Under the pieces are notes generated by a model. It was given only the letters and a program-made list of their open reading frames with translations. It was not told the origin of the DNA and did no database searches. Shown piece by piece: positions 1 through 10,924 of a stretch of 64,000 bases of DNA. Source of the stretch: Bacteroidota bacterium (GTDB taxonomy: Bacteria; Bacteroidota; Bacteroidia; B-17B0; Aurantibacillaceae); contig CAUJCR010000002.1 of the NCBI GenBank assembly GCA_963169355.1, positions 186,001-250,000 of the forward strand. The letters run 5' to 3'. Position 1 is the first letter of the stretch; each line of letters starts with the position of its first letter. The position numbers and the translations under genes are program-made.

Positions 1-2
1 TG

Positions 3-251
3 GGAGTTGATATTCAATCTAAAAACGCCATTATTACTCAACTTAAAACACTTAATAAAGAAAATGGCACAACTATTTTATACACGTCGCACCATTTAGA
101 TGAAGCCGAAGATTTTTGTTCTCATATAGCTATTATAGATGAGGGTAAATTAATCACACAAGGTCATACTCAAGATTTAATTAAAACACATCAATGCCAA
201 AACATAGAAGATGTGTATTTGAAAATAACAGGTAATAAGTTCAGAGATTAA
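3..251 (+). CDS. ABC transporter ATP-binding protein, C-terminal fragment (5' end outside window)
   Basis: Open frame from window edge: ...GVDIQSKNAIITQLKTLNKENGTTILYTSHHLDEAEDFCSHIAIIDEGKLITQG; H-loop region 'YTSHHLDEAE' and 'IIDEGKL' typical of ABC ATPases; TAA at 249-251, 2 nt before the permease ATG. Confidence 0.85.
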   Translation, partial: GVDIQSKNAIITQLKTLNKENGTTILYTSHHLDEAEDFCSHIAIIDEGKLITQGHTQDLIKTHQCQNIEDVYLKITGNKFRD

Positions 252-253
252 AC

Positions 254-1528
254 ATGAAATTACTTTACAGCATTTATAAAGAATACAAGGTGCTTATCCG
301 TGATAAAGCAGGATTAGCCATTTTATTTTTGATGCCTGTGGTTTTAATTTTAGTGATGACTTTGATTCAGGATTCAACTTTCAAATCTGTAAACGAATCA
401 TCTGTCCCTGTACTTGTAGTGGATAACGACCAAGATTCATTATCATTAAAACTAAAACGCTACTTACAACAATCTCATTTTTTTAAATTAACCGATACAG
501 TTTTAAGTTATCAAGATGCGAAACAAGAAATTGTGAAGGGACATTATTTAATTGGAATTATTATTCCAACACATACAAGCAAACAACTTAAAGAACAATC
601 ATCAGAAAAAATTAGTAAACTACTTAGTAGTTTTAGTGGCGACACTACTTTAAATCCAACTGTAACCACGTCTAAATCTATTCCGCTTCAATTATTATTT
701 GATCCTATTACAAAACAATCTTTTAAAACAACTATCACAAATAGCATTGAACGTATTATATCACAAATAGAATTAGAAGCCATGATGAGCGCCCTTCATA
801 AAAACATGCTTGATATTTATCCTGATGCTAAACCTGCGCCTATCTCTAATCAATCCATTATTAGTATTAAAGAAGAATATGCCGCTCGTAATAACCATTC
901 TATAATTCCAAATTCGGTACAACATAATGTGCCGGCTTGGACACTGTTTGCTATGTTTTTTATTTGCATTCCGCTAGCTAGTAATATTATTAAAGAACGA
1001 AACGATGGAAGCGCTTTTAGATTAATGACCATGCCTAACTCTTATTTTATTGTTATGCTTGGAAAAGTTACAACGTACTTAATAGTTAGTTTAATTCAGT
1101 TTTTCCTTATCCTCTCCATTGGTGTTTACATTTTACCTTTACTTGGTATTCCTGCGCTTAATATTGGTAATGAGTTGCCATTACTTATATTAGTGGCACT
1201 ATCTGCAGGTATAGCGGCTGTAGGATTTGGCTTATTAGTAGGCACTGTTGCCACCACACACGATCAAGCATCTTTATTTGGAGCTATTATGGTTATTATT
1301 TTTGCGGCTATTGGCGGTGTTTGGGTTCCAACATTTGTAATGCCTCACTTTATGAAATTAATATCGGTGTTTTCTCCTATGAACTGGGGGTTAGAGTCTT
1401 TTTATGCCGTATTTGTACGCAATTCAACACTTCAAGATATTTATGTTGAGCTCATAAAGCTGTGGGTGTTTTGCGCTATTACAATGGTTAGCGCGTTCTT
1501 GTATCAATCCTACAAGAAAAACCAATAA
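254..1528 (+). CDS. ABC-2 type transporter permease
   Basis: 424 aa, N-terminal TM then large extracytoplasmic loop, then 5 TM helices; directly follows ABC ATPase. Confidence 0.85.
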   Translation: MKLLYSIYKEYKVLIRDKAGLAILFLMPVVLILVMTLIQDSTFKSVNESSVPVLVVDNDQDSLSLKLKRYLQQSHFFKLTDTVLSYQDAKQEIVKGHYLIGIIIPTHTSKQLKEQSSEKISKLLSSFSGDTTLNPTVTTSKSIPLQLLFDPITKQSFKTTITNSIERIISQIELEAMMSALHKNMLDIYPDAKPAPISNQSIISIKEEYAARNNHSIIPNSVQHNVPAWTLFAMFFICIPLASNIIKERNDGSAFRLMTMPNSYFIVMLGKVTTYLIVSLIQFFLILSIGVYILPLLGIPALNIGNELPLLILVALSAGIAAVGFGLLVGTVATTHDQASLFGAIMVIIFAAIGGVWVPTFVMPHFMKLISVFSPMNWGLESFYAVFVRNSTLQDIYVELIKLWVFCAITMVSAFLYQSYKKNQ

Positions 1529-1535
1529 ATACAAT

Positions 1536-3326
1536 TTAGTCGTTAAGTTTTAGAACGGCCATAAACGCGCTTTGAGGAATCTCTACATTACCAACCTGCT
1601 TCATACGTTTCTTGCCTTCTTTTTGTTTCTCTAATAATTTACGCTTACGGCTAATATCTCCACCATAACACTTAGCGGTTACGTCTTTTCTTATTGCTTT
1701 TATCGTTTCACGTGCTATAATTTTAGCCCCTATAGCCGCTTGAATCGGAATTTCGAATTGTTGTTTTGGAATTAACTCTTTTAATTTTTCACAAATTTTC
1801 TTTCCAAACTCATAAGCGTTACTTCTATGAATAAGTGCCGATAAAGCATCTACAGGCTCGCTGTTTAGTAAAATATCTAGTTTTACTAAATCAGATTGTT
1901 TCAATCCAATTGGATGATAATCGAATGAAGCATAACCTTTTGAAATAGATTTAAGACGATCAAAGAAATCAAATACAACTTCACCTAAAGGCATTTCAAA
2001 GGACAACTCTACTCTATCAGCTGTTAAATAATTTTGATTGGTAATGACGCCTCTTTTTTCTATACACAAACTCATTACAGGACCAATAAATTCAGATTTT
2101 GTAATGATGTTAGCTTTAATATATGGCTCTTCTATAAAATCTATTCTGCCTGGATCTGGTAAATCAGCAGGGTTGTTCACCACAACCACCTCGCCATCTG
2201 TTTTAGTAGCTCTATACGACACATTGGGTACCGTTGTAATAACGGTCATATTAAACTCACGCTCTAATCGCTCTTGAATAATTTCCATGTGTAACATTCC
2301 TAAGAAACCACAACGGAAACCAAAGCCCAAAGCAGCAGATGATTCAGGCTCCCAGGTAAGAGAAGCATCATTGAGTTGTAATTTCTCCATACTATAACGC
2401 AACTCCTCAAAATCCTCGGTATCTACTGGGTAAATACCAGCAAACACCATTGGTTTTACATCCTCAAATCCTTTAATAGCCTCTGAACAAGGATTAGCTG
2501 AACTAGTTAATGTGTCACCTACTTTTACCTCTTTGGCTTCCTTAATTCCAGAAATAATATATCCTACATCACCTGTTTTAATAACATCTCTTGGCTCTTG
2601 TTTTAATCGTAATACGCCTATCTCATCGGCGTTGTATTCCATGCCCGTGTTTACAAACTTTACCTTTTCGCCTTTTTTAATACTTCCATTATAAATTCGG
2701 AAATACGCAATTATACCACGAAACGAGTTAAACACAGAATCAAAAATAAGTGCTTGTAAAGGCGCTGATTCATCACCACTTGGTGGCGGAATACGATTTA
2801 CAATTTCTTCTAATATCTCTGTAACGCCCAATCCTGTTTTGCCCGAAGCTGCCATAATTTCATTTCGGTCGCAGCCTAATAAATCCACAATTTGGTCTTT
2901 CACAACTTCAGGGTCAGCACTTGGTAAATCAATTTTATTTAAAATTGGAATAATGGTTAAATCATTTTCAAGAGCTAAATATAAATTAGAAATCGTTTGG
3001 GCTTGTATGCCTTGTGCCGCATCTACAATTAGTAAAGCACCTTCACAAGCGGCAATTGAACGAGAAACTTCGTAACTAAAATCAACATGCCCTGGAGTAT
3101 CTATTAGATTAAGAATATATTTCTCTCCTTTATAGGTATAATCCATTTGTATGGCATGACTTTTAATAGTAATACCTCTCTCTTTCTCTAAATCCATATC
3201 GTCCAACACTTGATCTTGCATGTCTCGTTTAGAGATAGTATTTGTGTATTCTAATAACCTATCTGCCAAAGTAGACTTTCCATGGTCGATATGAGCGATA
3301 ATACAAAAATTACGTATGTTTTTCAT
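1536..3326 (-). CDS. lepA: Elongation factor 4 (LepA GTPase)
   Basis: [53 protein letters not shown]-term [38 protein letters not shown]. Confidence 0.98.
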   Translation of the reverse strand: MKNIRNFCIIAHIDHGKSTLADRLLEYTNTISKRDMQDQVLDDMDLEKERGITIKSHAIQMDYTYKGEKYILNLIDTPGHVDFSYEVSRSIAACEGALLIVDAAQGIQAQTISNLYLALENDLTIIPILNKIDLPSADPEVVKDQIVDLLGCDRNEIMAASGKTGLGVTEILEEIVNRIPPPSGDESAPLQALIFDSVFNSFRGIIAYFRIYNGSIKKGEKVKFVNTGMEYNADEIGVLRLKQEPRDVIKTGDVGYIISGIKEAKEVKVGDTLTSSANPCSEAIKGFEDVKPMVFAGIYPVDTEDFEELRYSMEKLQLNDASLTWEPESSAALGFGFRCGFLGMLHMEIIQERLEREFNMTVITTVPNVSYRATKTDGEVVVVNNPADLPDPGRIDFIEEPYIKANIITKSEFIGPVMSLCIEKRGVITNQNYLTADRVELSFEMPLGEVVFDFFDRLKSISKGYASFDYHPIGLKQSDLVKLDILLNSEPVDALSALIHRSNAYEFGKKICEKLKELIPKQQFEIPIQAAIGAKIIARETIKAIRKDVTAKCYGGDISRKRKLLEKQKEGKKRMKQVGNVEIPQSAFMAVLKLND

Positions 3327-3345
3327 TTAACTAAAAATAAGGGTG

Positions 3346-3353
3346 CAAAGATA
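3346..3353 (-). promoter_or_regulatory. Bacteroidota -7 element (TATCTTTG) upstream of lepA
   Basis: Minus strand reads CGTATCTTTGCACCC, matching TAnnTTTG; no clear -33 TTG at standard spacing. Confidence 0.5.
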
Positions 3354-3387
3354 CGTTATTAGATGCAAATTATGACGTGAGTTCAAT

Positions 3388-3420
3388 AAAAAAACGCCAC
3401 CTTATAGGTAGCGTTTTTTA
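3388..3420 (-). terminator. Rho-independent terminator of the 2465-aa adhesin gene
   Basis: aaaaaACGCcACCttataGGTaGCGTtttttt hairpin with flanking A/T tracts just after the stop at 3438. Confidence 0.75.
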
Positions 3421-3437
3421 TATAGAAACTTTATCTA

Positions 3438-6400
3438 TTAATTTTCTTTCTTAATAACATTCACATGCCCTACAAACGGATGCTTATTACCCATTATATC
3501 TCTAGCCGTAATTTTATAGATATAAACTCCTTGAGGCGCCATTTTAGAATTACCTTTTACCGAGCCATCCCAGCCTTTTCTCAAGTTATTACTTGTAAAG
3601 ATATTCTCACCCCAACGATCATATATATCCATACGATAGTTTTCCTCATCTATTCCAACCCCAACTGGTATAAATATATCATTCATTCCATCGCCATCAG
3701 GAGTAAAGGTGTTTGGAATATACATAGCAAAATCAGGTGTAATATCTATTAGAACTTGGGCAGTATCTTTACATCCATGAACAGAAGTAGCAATCAAGTT
3801 AATTTGATAATTACCCACATATTGGTAGTAATGACCAGGATTAGTTAAAGTGGATGTGTTATCAGTTGCAGAAGCTACTGGATCACCGAAATTCCAATAA
3901 TATGTAGATGCGCCCTGAGAAGTATTTACAAAATTCACCGAAGGAGTTAAAATACTTACAGTTGATGGATCAGCATAGAAGGATGCAATTGGTTGAGGAT
4001 ACACTTCAATATAATCCGCTTTTGTAATAGAATTATTACATCCTGTTACTGGGTTTTTCACCAATAAACTAATCGTGTATTTACCCGAATCTGCAAAGGT
4101 AGCAACCATAGGATTTCCATTTCCTCCCACTGCATCACTCCATATAAATTGATCTGAGGTGCCATCCGAAGTACCTGTTAAAGTAACAGTTAGAGGTGCA
4201 CAACCTGATAAAGGTGTTCCAGTAAAATCAATTACCGGTAAAGGATTTACATTAACTGTAAATACAGCACTTCCAGTTGGAATTGTACATCCATCATCTA
4301 TTGTTAAGGTATAAGTATTAGTAACCGATACAGTTGGCGCACTTCCTGATACTATTGCCTGATTTGTTGCCCCAGGTATAGCTGGATTCCATACATAAGT
4401 ATAAGGGCCTCCATTTCCAGGACTAGTTATTGTAGGTATCAAGGTAGTTAAATCACCATGACATATTGTAGTAGTTGTAGCCTGAACTAACAATTGAGGT
4501 GTTACATTAATAGTAATCACTTTAGGTGAAACAGAACAACCATTTACATCCGACATTGAAACTGTATAAGTAGAAGTAATGGTTGGATTAACCGTGTGAG
4601 GACCTGCTCCTACAAATGGATTTGGAGCCCATGTGTAACTATAAGCAGGAGTTCCACCTTGTCCAGAAGCGCTTAGTTGAGTGCTTTGACCATAACAAAT
4701 AGTTATATTAGGACTCACCACTAGATTTAAGAAGGCTGGTTGATTTACATTAATTGGTTGAGAAGTTGTACAACCATAATTATCCGTTAAAGTCGCTACA
4801 TAATTTCCAGCAGAAACACCCGCCACACTTTGCGTCAATGCTGATGTGGTTAATGTTTGAGAAATTGGATTAGACCAAGATACCGTATAAGGTGCTGTGC
4901 CAGGCGTGTAGTTTATGGTAATCTCACCATTTGATAATCCAAAACAACTTGGCATAGTTACACTATAACTAGTAATAACCGGTAATGGAGGATTAGCAAT
5001 ATCTATGGTTTGAGTTAACACACATCCTTTAGAATCTGTAATTGTCGCATTCCAATTTGAACCTGGCGACATATTCGTAGAGATAGTTCCATTAGCATTT
5101 GGAGTTCCACCATTCCATGCTATAGTATATCCTGGAGTTCCACCATTTACTGTTACTGTAGCCGAACCATTTGCTTGACCACAGGTAGCAGGTAATGATA
5201 CATAAGAAGATGATAACGCTGTAGGTTCTGTAATAGTAAAGTTAGCGTTAATTGAACAGTTATTACCATCAGTTACTACAACCGAATAAGTACCTGCAGT
5301 CAATCCATTTAAGGTAGCTGCGTTAGGTTGAGCAGGAGTCCAAGCGTAATTGTATCCGCCCGAAGTTGTACCTCCTTGAACAACTGTAATAATCTGACCA
5401 TTATTACCACCATTACAAGACACATTTGTGAAACTAGATGAAGACATTACTAAAGCGGATGGCTGAGTAATGATAATTTGAGCCGATGTAGAACAACCAT
5501 TGGCATCTGTCGCTGTTCCTGTATAAGTATTTGCAGGCACATTTACTAAAACAGATGTTGTTTGAGCACTTGGCGACCAATTATAAGTATAAGGTGCCGT
5601 ACCTCCATTAGTTAGTAATGTAGCTCCTCCATCACTTAAACCAAAACAAGTAATGTTTGTTGAACTACCTATTGCACTCACAAATTGCGTTGGTTCAGTA
5701 ATTTGTACCGATGCTGTACCAATACATCCTGCGGCATCGGTTATCGTTTCGGTATATAATCCTGCAATTAGGTTAGTTGGATTTAACGTTGATTGCCCAT
5801 TACTCCAATTAATTACATAAGGGGTTACACCTCCAGTAACAGTACTTGTTACTGCTCCGTTATTTCCTCCAAAGCAACTTACATTGGTACTAGTTAAAAT
5901 AGAAACAACTGGGCCAGCAATATCGTTAATTAAACCTGAAGCTACCGCTGTACAATTATTCGCATCTGTTACAGTAAAATTGTAAGCGCCTGCTAATACA
6001 TTATTATTACATAATGTAGTTACATTGTTTGTCCACAAATAATTATATGGCGATGTCCCACCAGTAACAGTTGCACAGGTTTTACCATTAGCCTGCCCAC
6101 AGTTTGAATTTGTAGATGTTACTACTGCAGTTAATAAAGCAGGCTGGTTTAACGTAAATGTAAGTGTAGTTGTACAAGCTCCGTTTGAGTTAATAACAAC
6201 ACTATTTACGCCTGCACATAAAGTATTTACAAAGTTACCTGATTGTAAGCCTGGTAACCATTGGAAAGTTGTTGTACCTGCACCTCCTGAAAAAGCAACA
6301 TTTGCAGTTCCATCACACACGCCATTACAAGTAGGATCTGTTGTAGTTAATGTTGTTGCTAATGGAGTAGGTTCAATAATAGTTGCAGTAGCTGTAGAAA

Positions 6401-9400
6401 CACAACCATTTGCATCTGTTACTGTTGCAACATATTGACCAGCTGTTAAACTATTACTAGTAGCTGCTGTAGATGAGCTCGGATTCCAAGAATAAGTATA
6501 AGCACCAGTTCCACCAGTGGCTGCAACAGTTGCAAAACCATTATTTCCACCATTACAAGAAACACTACCTGTTGCACTAATATTTGCAACTAACTGTGTA
6601 GGCTCTGTAATTGTAATTTGAGCAACAGCTGTACAATTATTAAAATCAGTTGCAGTTACCGTATAAACACCTGCACAGGCATTTGTTAATGTTTGACTTG
6701 AAACACCTGTAGGACCACCAGCCCAGAAATAATTTACTGGGGCAACTCCATTAGTACTACTTGCTATAGCAGTAGCATTACATGCGCCAAAACAAGTCAC
6801 ATTAGTAGATGTGATAGTAGCCGCCATTGCTGGAGGATTTACCAAGGTCATTGTAGGTGAAAGCGTACAACCATTAGCATCCATCACATTAACTGCATAA
6901 GATCCTGCGCCATAAGGGTTACTAGCTATGTTATTTCCACCTCCAGCAGTCCAAGTAAAGGTATAAGGCGGTGTTCCACCAGACACCGAAGCAATTCCAT
7001 TTCCATCAATTGAGCCAAAACACTTAGGTTGAGTTACCACAATACTTGCTGTTAAGGCTGTAGGTTCTGAAATGCTTACACTTGTAGAAGCTACGCAACC
7101 AGCATTATCGGTAACTGAAACCGTATATAATCCAGCGGTTAAATTTGTTGCAGCTGGCGTTACAGGTCCATGACTCCAAGTATAAGTGTATGTGCCAACA
7201 CCTCCTGATGCTAAAGCAACAGCGGCACCTGTATTGCCACCATTACAACTTACATTTGTAAAACTTGTAATTGCAATGGTTGGTCCAGATAAATTTGGAA
7301 TGGTAACCGCTAAAGGTTGATTACAATTATTAGCATCAGTTACGCTAATAGTATAAGTTCCTGCTACAACATTAGCAACATCGGTTGTTGTAGATGGCGG
7401 GGTATTACTCCATGTTTGTGTATAAGGACTCGTGCCTCCACTAATCGTTACTGTTGCTGAACCATCTGCTTGGTTACAGTTTGCAGGTGTTACCGTAGAG
7501 GTTAAAGTAATAGAAGATGGTTGGGTTACCGTAATACTTTGGGTAATGGTACAACCATTAGCATCTGTAATATTACAAACATAATTCCCTGCTGCAACAT
7601 TTGGAACAGTTGCCGCTGTATTAGTAATTGGTGATGTCCATAAGTAAGTATAAGGACTAGTTCCTCCAGTACCAGCAGCTGTAATAGTTCCTGTTGGGGT
7701 ATTAAAACATTTCACATTTTGCGAATTCATCACCGCATTTAATACAGATGGCTGGGTAATAGTTCCTACTGCCGATGATTTACATCCATAAAAATCGGTT
7801 ACAGTACAAGTATAGGTGCCTGGACATAAACCAGTTGCTTGTAAGCCAGTTTGTCCACCTGGAGTCCAAGAATAAGTAAATGGCGATGCTCCACCTGTCA
7901 TACCTACCGTTAAGCTTCCGTCGCAAGAACCATTACAGGTTACATTACTAGATGCTGTAATAGCAGCAGTACCGCCCGGTGTATTACCAATAACAGCAGG
8001 CGAACTAATCACACAACCATTTGCATCTGTAGCAGTAATTGTATAAGTTCCTGATACTAATCCTACAGATGTAGCGGCTGCTCCGCCACCACCTGTCCAA
8101 CTATAAGTATAAATAGGTGTTCCACCTGTTACCGTAGCAGAGCCAATACCATTAGCTGTAGTACAGTTAGCATTTTGGGTAGATACGGTGATGGTTAAAG
8201 CAGTTGGTTGATTTACAGTAATCGTTTGAGTAGCTAAACATCCGTTAGCGTCTTGAATACCCATAACGTAAGTTGCTGCACCAACGTTGTTAAAATTAGG
8301 TGAAGTTTGATAAGCTCCACCGTTTAAATTATATGAATAAGTAGGGGTTCCACCGTTTCCAGTTACATTCACAGTTCCTGATGCTGTGCCATTACATTTT
8401 GCATCTATTGCGGTAGGTGTAATACTTAAAGCGGTAGGCTCAGTTAATGTAAGCGAAGTGGTAGTAATACAACCAACAGCATCTTTTATAGTTATATTAT
8501 ATGAACCTTGAGGTAACCCAGAAAACTGACCTGTTCCATTACTTGAGAATGGAGTTGCTAAAGTGTAAGTATAAGGTGCTGTTCCGCCAGTTGCTGTTAC
8601 TGTAAAGGCACCATTAGTACCGCCAAAACATGAAATATTAGTACTAGCTGAAATATTAGCTGTTGGACTTCCTGTATTTGAAATGCTAAATGGTACACTA
8701 TATGTACATCCACCTGCATCTTGAACTGTTACAGTATGATTTCCAGCCGCTAAGCCTGATACTGTGTTAGAAGCTACAAAAGCACCGCCATCAAAAGAAT
8801 GAGTATATGGCGTTACACCACCTGTTACCCCAGTAATTGTTGCAGATCCATTCGCAATTCCGCAACTAGCATTAGTTGTATTTACCGTTCCTGCAGAAGG
8901 TCCTGTGCCACCAGCAACGTTAAAAGTAGTATTAAATGTACAACCGCCTGCATCCGAAACTAAGATTGTATGTGTTCCTGCGGCTAATCCTGTTGTTACA
9001 CTACCTGTTGAAACGCCATCAACACTAAAGGTATAGGCTGGTGTTCCTCCTGTAACTCCTGTTACAGTATAGGTGCCATTATTTGTTCCACAAGTTGCAG
9101 CACCTGCATTTCCTGTAATAGCACTAGGCCCAGTACCACTATTAATAACTACATTTTCAGAATAGGTACAACCATTTGCATCTCTAACAGTTATAGTATA
9201 TGTACCCGTTCCAAGACCAGTTGCAGGTGAAGTTCCTGCTACGCCATTTACAGAATAGGTATATGGTGCAGTACCTCCAGTAGGTGTCCCAAATGTTATA
9301 CTTCCATTACTACTACCACAAGTTGCGTTAGTAAAAGATGTTACAATATCTGTTGGTCCTGAAGGATTAGTTAATGTTGCTGAAACCGTAAAAGTACAAC

Positions 9401-10835
9401 CAAAATTATTTGTTAACGTAATTACTGGAGTACCTGCACCTAACCCTGTTACTGTTTGTCCACTTACACTACCCATAGAACTAGCATAAGAAGAAATGGT
9501 TTGTGGTGGAGGCGAAGTATTATTTATAGTTATAATTCCATTCGTATTTCCACATGTAGGATTGGTAAAACTTAATGTGGCCGAAGGCATTGGATTTACT
9601 ACAACGACATTAGTTGTTGTACTCACGCAGCCACTTGCAGAAACTGTATGTATTACAGAATATGTGCCAGCAGCCGTAAAACTTCCAGAATAATTAGCCG
9701 TAGAACCATTGGCAGGTGCTCCTGCAGCTGGACTGAATGCATAAGTGTGTGTTCCACCAGCAGTTCCAGTATTATTGAAGTTAAAACTATTACCTGTTAA
9801 ACATTGTGTTGCTGAAGGAATTGCAAAAGTTGACGTAACATTTGTTACTGTAATATTGGTTGTTACAACATTTGAACATGAACCCACTGAAACCGTATGA
9901 CTGACGACATAAGACCCAGGAGTAGCAAATGTAATAGACGGATTCGTTGAAGTTGGAGTTGATATGGTAACACCTGCCGCAGGCGATACAGCCCAGTTAT
10001 GATTTACCCCAGCGGTTCCCGTATGAGTAAAGACTTGTGTTGCACCCGCACAAATTGTTGTATTGACAGGTGTAAATGCTGCAGACAAAGCAGAAACAAC
10101 TGTTACCTGAACCGTTTTAGTTAAAGGTGTTTTACACGGTGCTTCTGCCGTTAAAGAATAGACGGTCGTAGCTCCTGGCGAGACGACGAGAGTTGGAGAG
10201 GTTGAACCTCCTGGATTCCAGGTATAAGTGATACTACCACAATTTCCAGTTAAAGCAGAAACTGATAAGGTAGATGAGCCAGGCGAACAATATGTAGTTG
10301 GATTTGCTGCTATATTAAAGTTAAAAGGAACAGCAGCTCCAGGTACCACAAAACTATTTACTGCAGTCCATGGTCCAGCTGGCGGTGTAGCCGTACTCCC
10401 TCCTAACCATTCCCTAGCTCTAAAATAATAGGTTTGGCCTGGACATAAATTAGAAAATGGGATAAAAACCGAAGTATATGGCTCAACCGTACATACATCT
10501 GGCCAACCAGCGGCATTAGTGTAATTAGATACATTTAATAAACCAAAATACCAAGGATGAGCATTATACGTAGTTCCTGGCCCTGCCCAATTATCTATCG
10601 TATTCTGAACGGCTGTAGAGGGCAAGCCTGTTAATCCTGCAGAAGTACAAGAGATTTCCACTTGCATCCAATAAGGTCCACAACCACAAGTTGCGGCATC
10701 AGACGAACCATTAACCGTTACACCAGTTGCCCCTACATTATAACTATAATTCACAAGGGATAAACCATGACATGCTTTTACCAATTGTGTAGAAGCTGAC
10801 ATGAAAGCTAAAATAAGTATTATGCGTTTAATCAT
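3438..10835 (-). CDS. Giant SprB-repeat surface protein with gliding motility-associated C-terminal domain (CHU_C, T9SS type B CTD)
   Basis: 2465 aa; signal peptide MIKRIILILAFMSASTQLVKA; about 21 SprB-type repeats (CFGGNNG...GGTxPYTYxW...AGTYTVTVTDANGC...ITEPT); PKD domain; C-term IPNTFTPDGDGMNDIFIPVGVGIDEENYRMDIYDRWGENIFTSNN..GWDG. Confidence 0.93.
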   Translation of the reverse strand: MIKRIILILAFMSASTQLVKACHGLSLVNYSYNVGATGVTVNGSSDAATCGCGPYWMQVEISCTSAGLTGLPSTAVQNTIDNWAGPGTTYNAHPWYFGLLNVSNYTNAAGWPDVCTVEPYTSVFIPFSNLCPGQTYYFRAREWLGGSTATPPAGPWTAVNSFVVPGAAVPFNFNIAANPTTYCSPGSSTLSVSALTGNCGSITYTWNPGGSTSPTLVVSPGATTVYSLTAEAPCKTPLTKTVQVTVVSALSAAFTPVNTTICAGATQVFTHTGTAGVNHNWAVSPAAGVTISTPTSTNPSITFATPGSYVVSHTVSVGSCSNVVTTNITVTNVTSTFAIPSATQCLTGNSFNFNNTGTAGGTHTYAFSPAAGAPANGSTANYSGSFTAAGTYSVIHTVSASGCVSTTTNVVVVNPMPSATLSFTNPTCGNTNGIITINNTSPPPQTISSYASSMGSVSGQTVTGLGAGTPVITLTNNFGCTFTVSATLTNPSGPTDIVTSFTNATCGSSNGSITFGTPTGGTAPYTYSVNGVAGTSPATGLGTGTYTITVRDANGCTYSENVVINSGTGPSAITGNAGAATCGTNNGTYTVTGVTGGTPAYTFSVDGVSTGSVTTGLAAGTHTILVSDAGGCTFNTTFNVAGGTGPSAGTVNTTNASCGIANGSATITGVTGGVTPYTHSFDGGAFVASNTVSGLAAGNHTVTVQDAGGCTYSVPFSISNTGSPTANISASTNISCFGGTNGAFTVTATGGTAPYTYTLATPFSSNGTGQFSGLPQGSYNITIKDAVGCITTTSLTLTEPTALSITPTAIDAKCNGTASGTVNVTGNGGTPTYSYNLNGGAYQTSPNFNNVGAATYVMGIQDANGCLATQTITVNQPTALTITVSTQNANCTTANGIGSATVTGGTPIYTYSWTGGGGAAATSVGLVSGTYTITATDANGCVISSPAVIGNTPGGTAAITASSNVTCNGSCDGSLTVGMTGGASPFTYSWTPGGQTGLQATGLCPGTYTCTVTDFYGCKSSAVGTITQPSVLNAVMNSQNVKCFNTPTGTITAAGTGGTSPYTYLWTSPITNTAATVPNVAAGNYVCNITDANGCTITQSITVTQPSSITLTSTVTPANCNQADGSATVTISGGTSPYTQTWSNTPPSTTTDVANVVAGTYTISVTDANNCNQPLAVTIPNLSGPTIAITSFTNVSCNGGNTGAAVALASGGVGTYTYTWSHGPVTPAATNLTAGLYTVSVTDNAGCVASTSVSISEPTALTASIVVTQPKCFGSIDGNGIASVSGGTPPYTFTWTAGGGNNIASNPYGAGSYAVNVMDANGCTLSPTMTLVNPPAMAATITSTNVTCFGACNATAIASSTNGVAPVNYFWAGGPTGVSSQTLTNACAGVYTVTATDFNNCTAVAQITITEPTQLVANISATGSVSCNGGNNGFATVAATGGTGAYTYSWNPSSSTAATSNSLTAGQYVATVTDANGCVSTATATIIEPTPLATTLTTTDPTCNGVCDGTANVAFSGGAGTTTFQWLPGLQSGNFVNTLCAGVNSVVINSNGACTTTLTFTLNQPALLTAVVTSTNSNCGQANGKTCATVTGGTSPYNYLWTNNVTTLCNNNVLAGAYNFTVTDANNCTAVASGLINDIAGPVVSILTSTNVSCFGGNNGAVTSTVTGGVTPYVINWSNGQSTLNPTNLIAGLYTETITDAAGCIGTASVQITEPTQFVSAIGSSTNITCFGLSDGGATLLTNGGTAPYTYNWSPSAQTTSVLVNVPANTYTGTATDANGCSTSAQIIITQPSALVMSSSSFTNVSCNGGNNGQIITVVQGGTTSGGYNYAWTPAQPNAATLNGLTAGTYSVVVTDGNNCSINANFTITEPTALSSSYVSLPATCGQANGSATVTVNGGTPGYTIAWNGGTPNANGTISTNMSPGSNWNATITDSKGCVLTQTIDIANPPLPVITSYSVTMPSCFGLSNGEITINYTPGTAPYTVSWSNPISQTLTTSALTQSVAGVSAGNYVATLTDNYGCTTSQPINVNQPAFLNLVVSPNITICYGQSTQLSASGQGGTPAYSYTWAPNPFVGAGPHTVNPTITSTYTVSMSDVNGCSVSPKVITINVTPQLLVQATTTTICHGDLTTLIPTITSPGNGGPYTYVWNPAIPGATNQAIVSGSAPTVSVTNTYTLTIDDGCTIPTGSAVFTVNVNPLPVIDFTGTPLSGCAPLTVTLTGTSDGTSDQFIWSDAVGGNGNPMVATFADSGKYTISLLVKNPVTGCNNSITKADYIEVYPQPIASFYADPSTVSILTPSVNFVNTSQGASTYYWNFGDPVASATDNTSTLTNPGHYYQYVGNYQINLIATSVHGCKDTAQVLIDITPDFAMYIPNTFTPDGDGMNDIFIPVGVGIDEENYRMDIYDRWGENIFTSNNLRKGWDGSVKGNSKMAPQGVYIYKITARDIMGNKHPFVGHVNVIKKEN
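4730..9600 (-). repeat. Tandem SprB-type protein repeats (about 21 copies, about 75-78 aa each)
   Basis: Manual alignment of the translation; each copy opens with xxxCxxxxG and closes with D(A)xGC plus a (T/N)xP linker. Confidence 0.85.
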
Positions 10836-10840
10836 AAAAG

Positions 10841-10848
10841 CAAATATA
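10841..10848 (-). promoter_or_regulatory. Candidate -7 element (TATATTTG) 5 nt upstream of the giant gene ATG
   Basis: Minus strand TATATTTG-CTTTT-ATG. Confidence 0.3.
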
Positions 10849-10924
10849 TGATATTAAAAACTTAATTAAGTTTTTTTTACTAACTTTAATCCTATTTTCA
10901 CTCATTCATTTTTACTATTTAGCC

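Noticed and set aside
4730-9600. Considered whether regularly spaced similar blocks could be a CRISPR array
   Set aside because: Blocks are about 225 nt, coding and in frame, with divergent sequence; no 25-40-nt identical repeats with unique spacers and no cas genes
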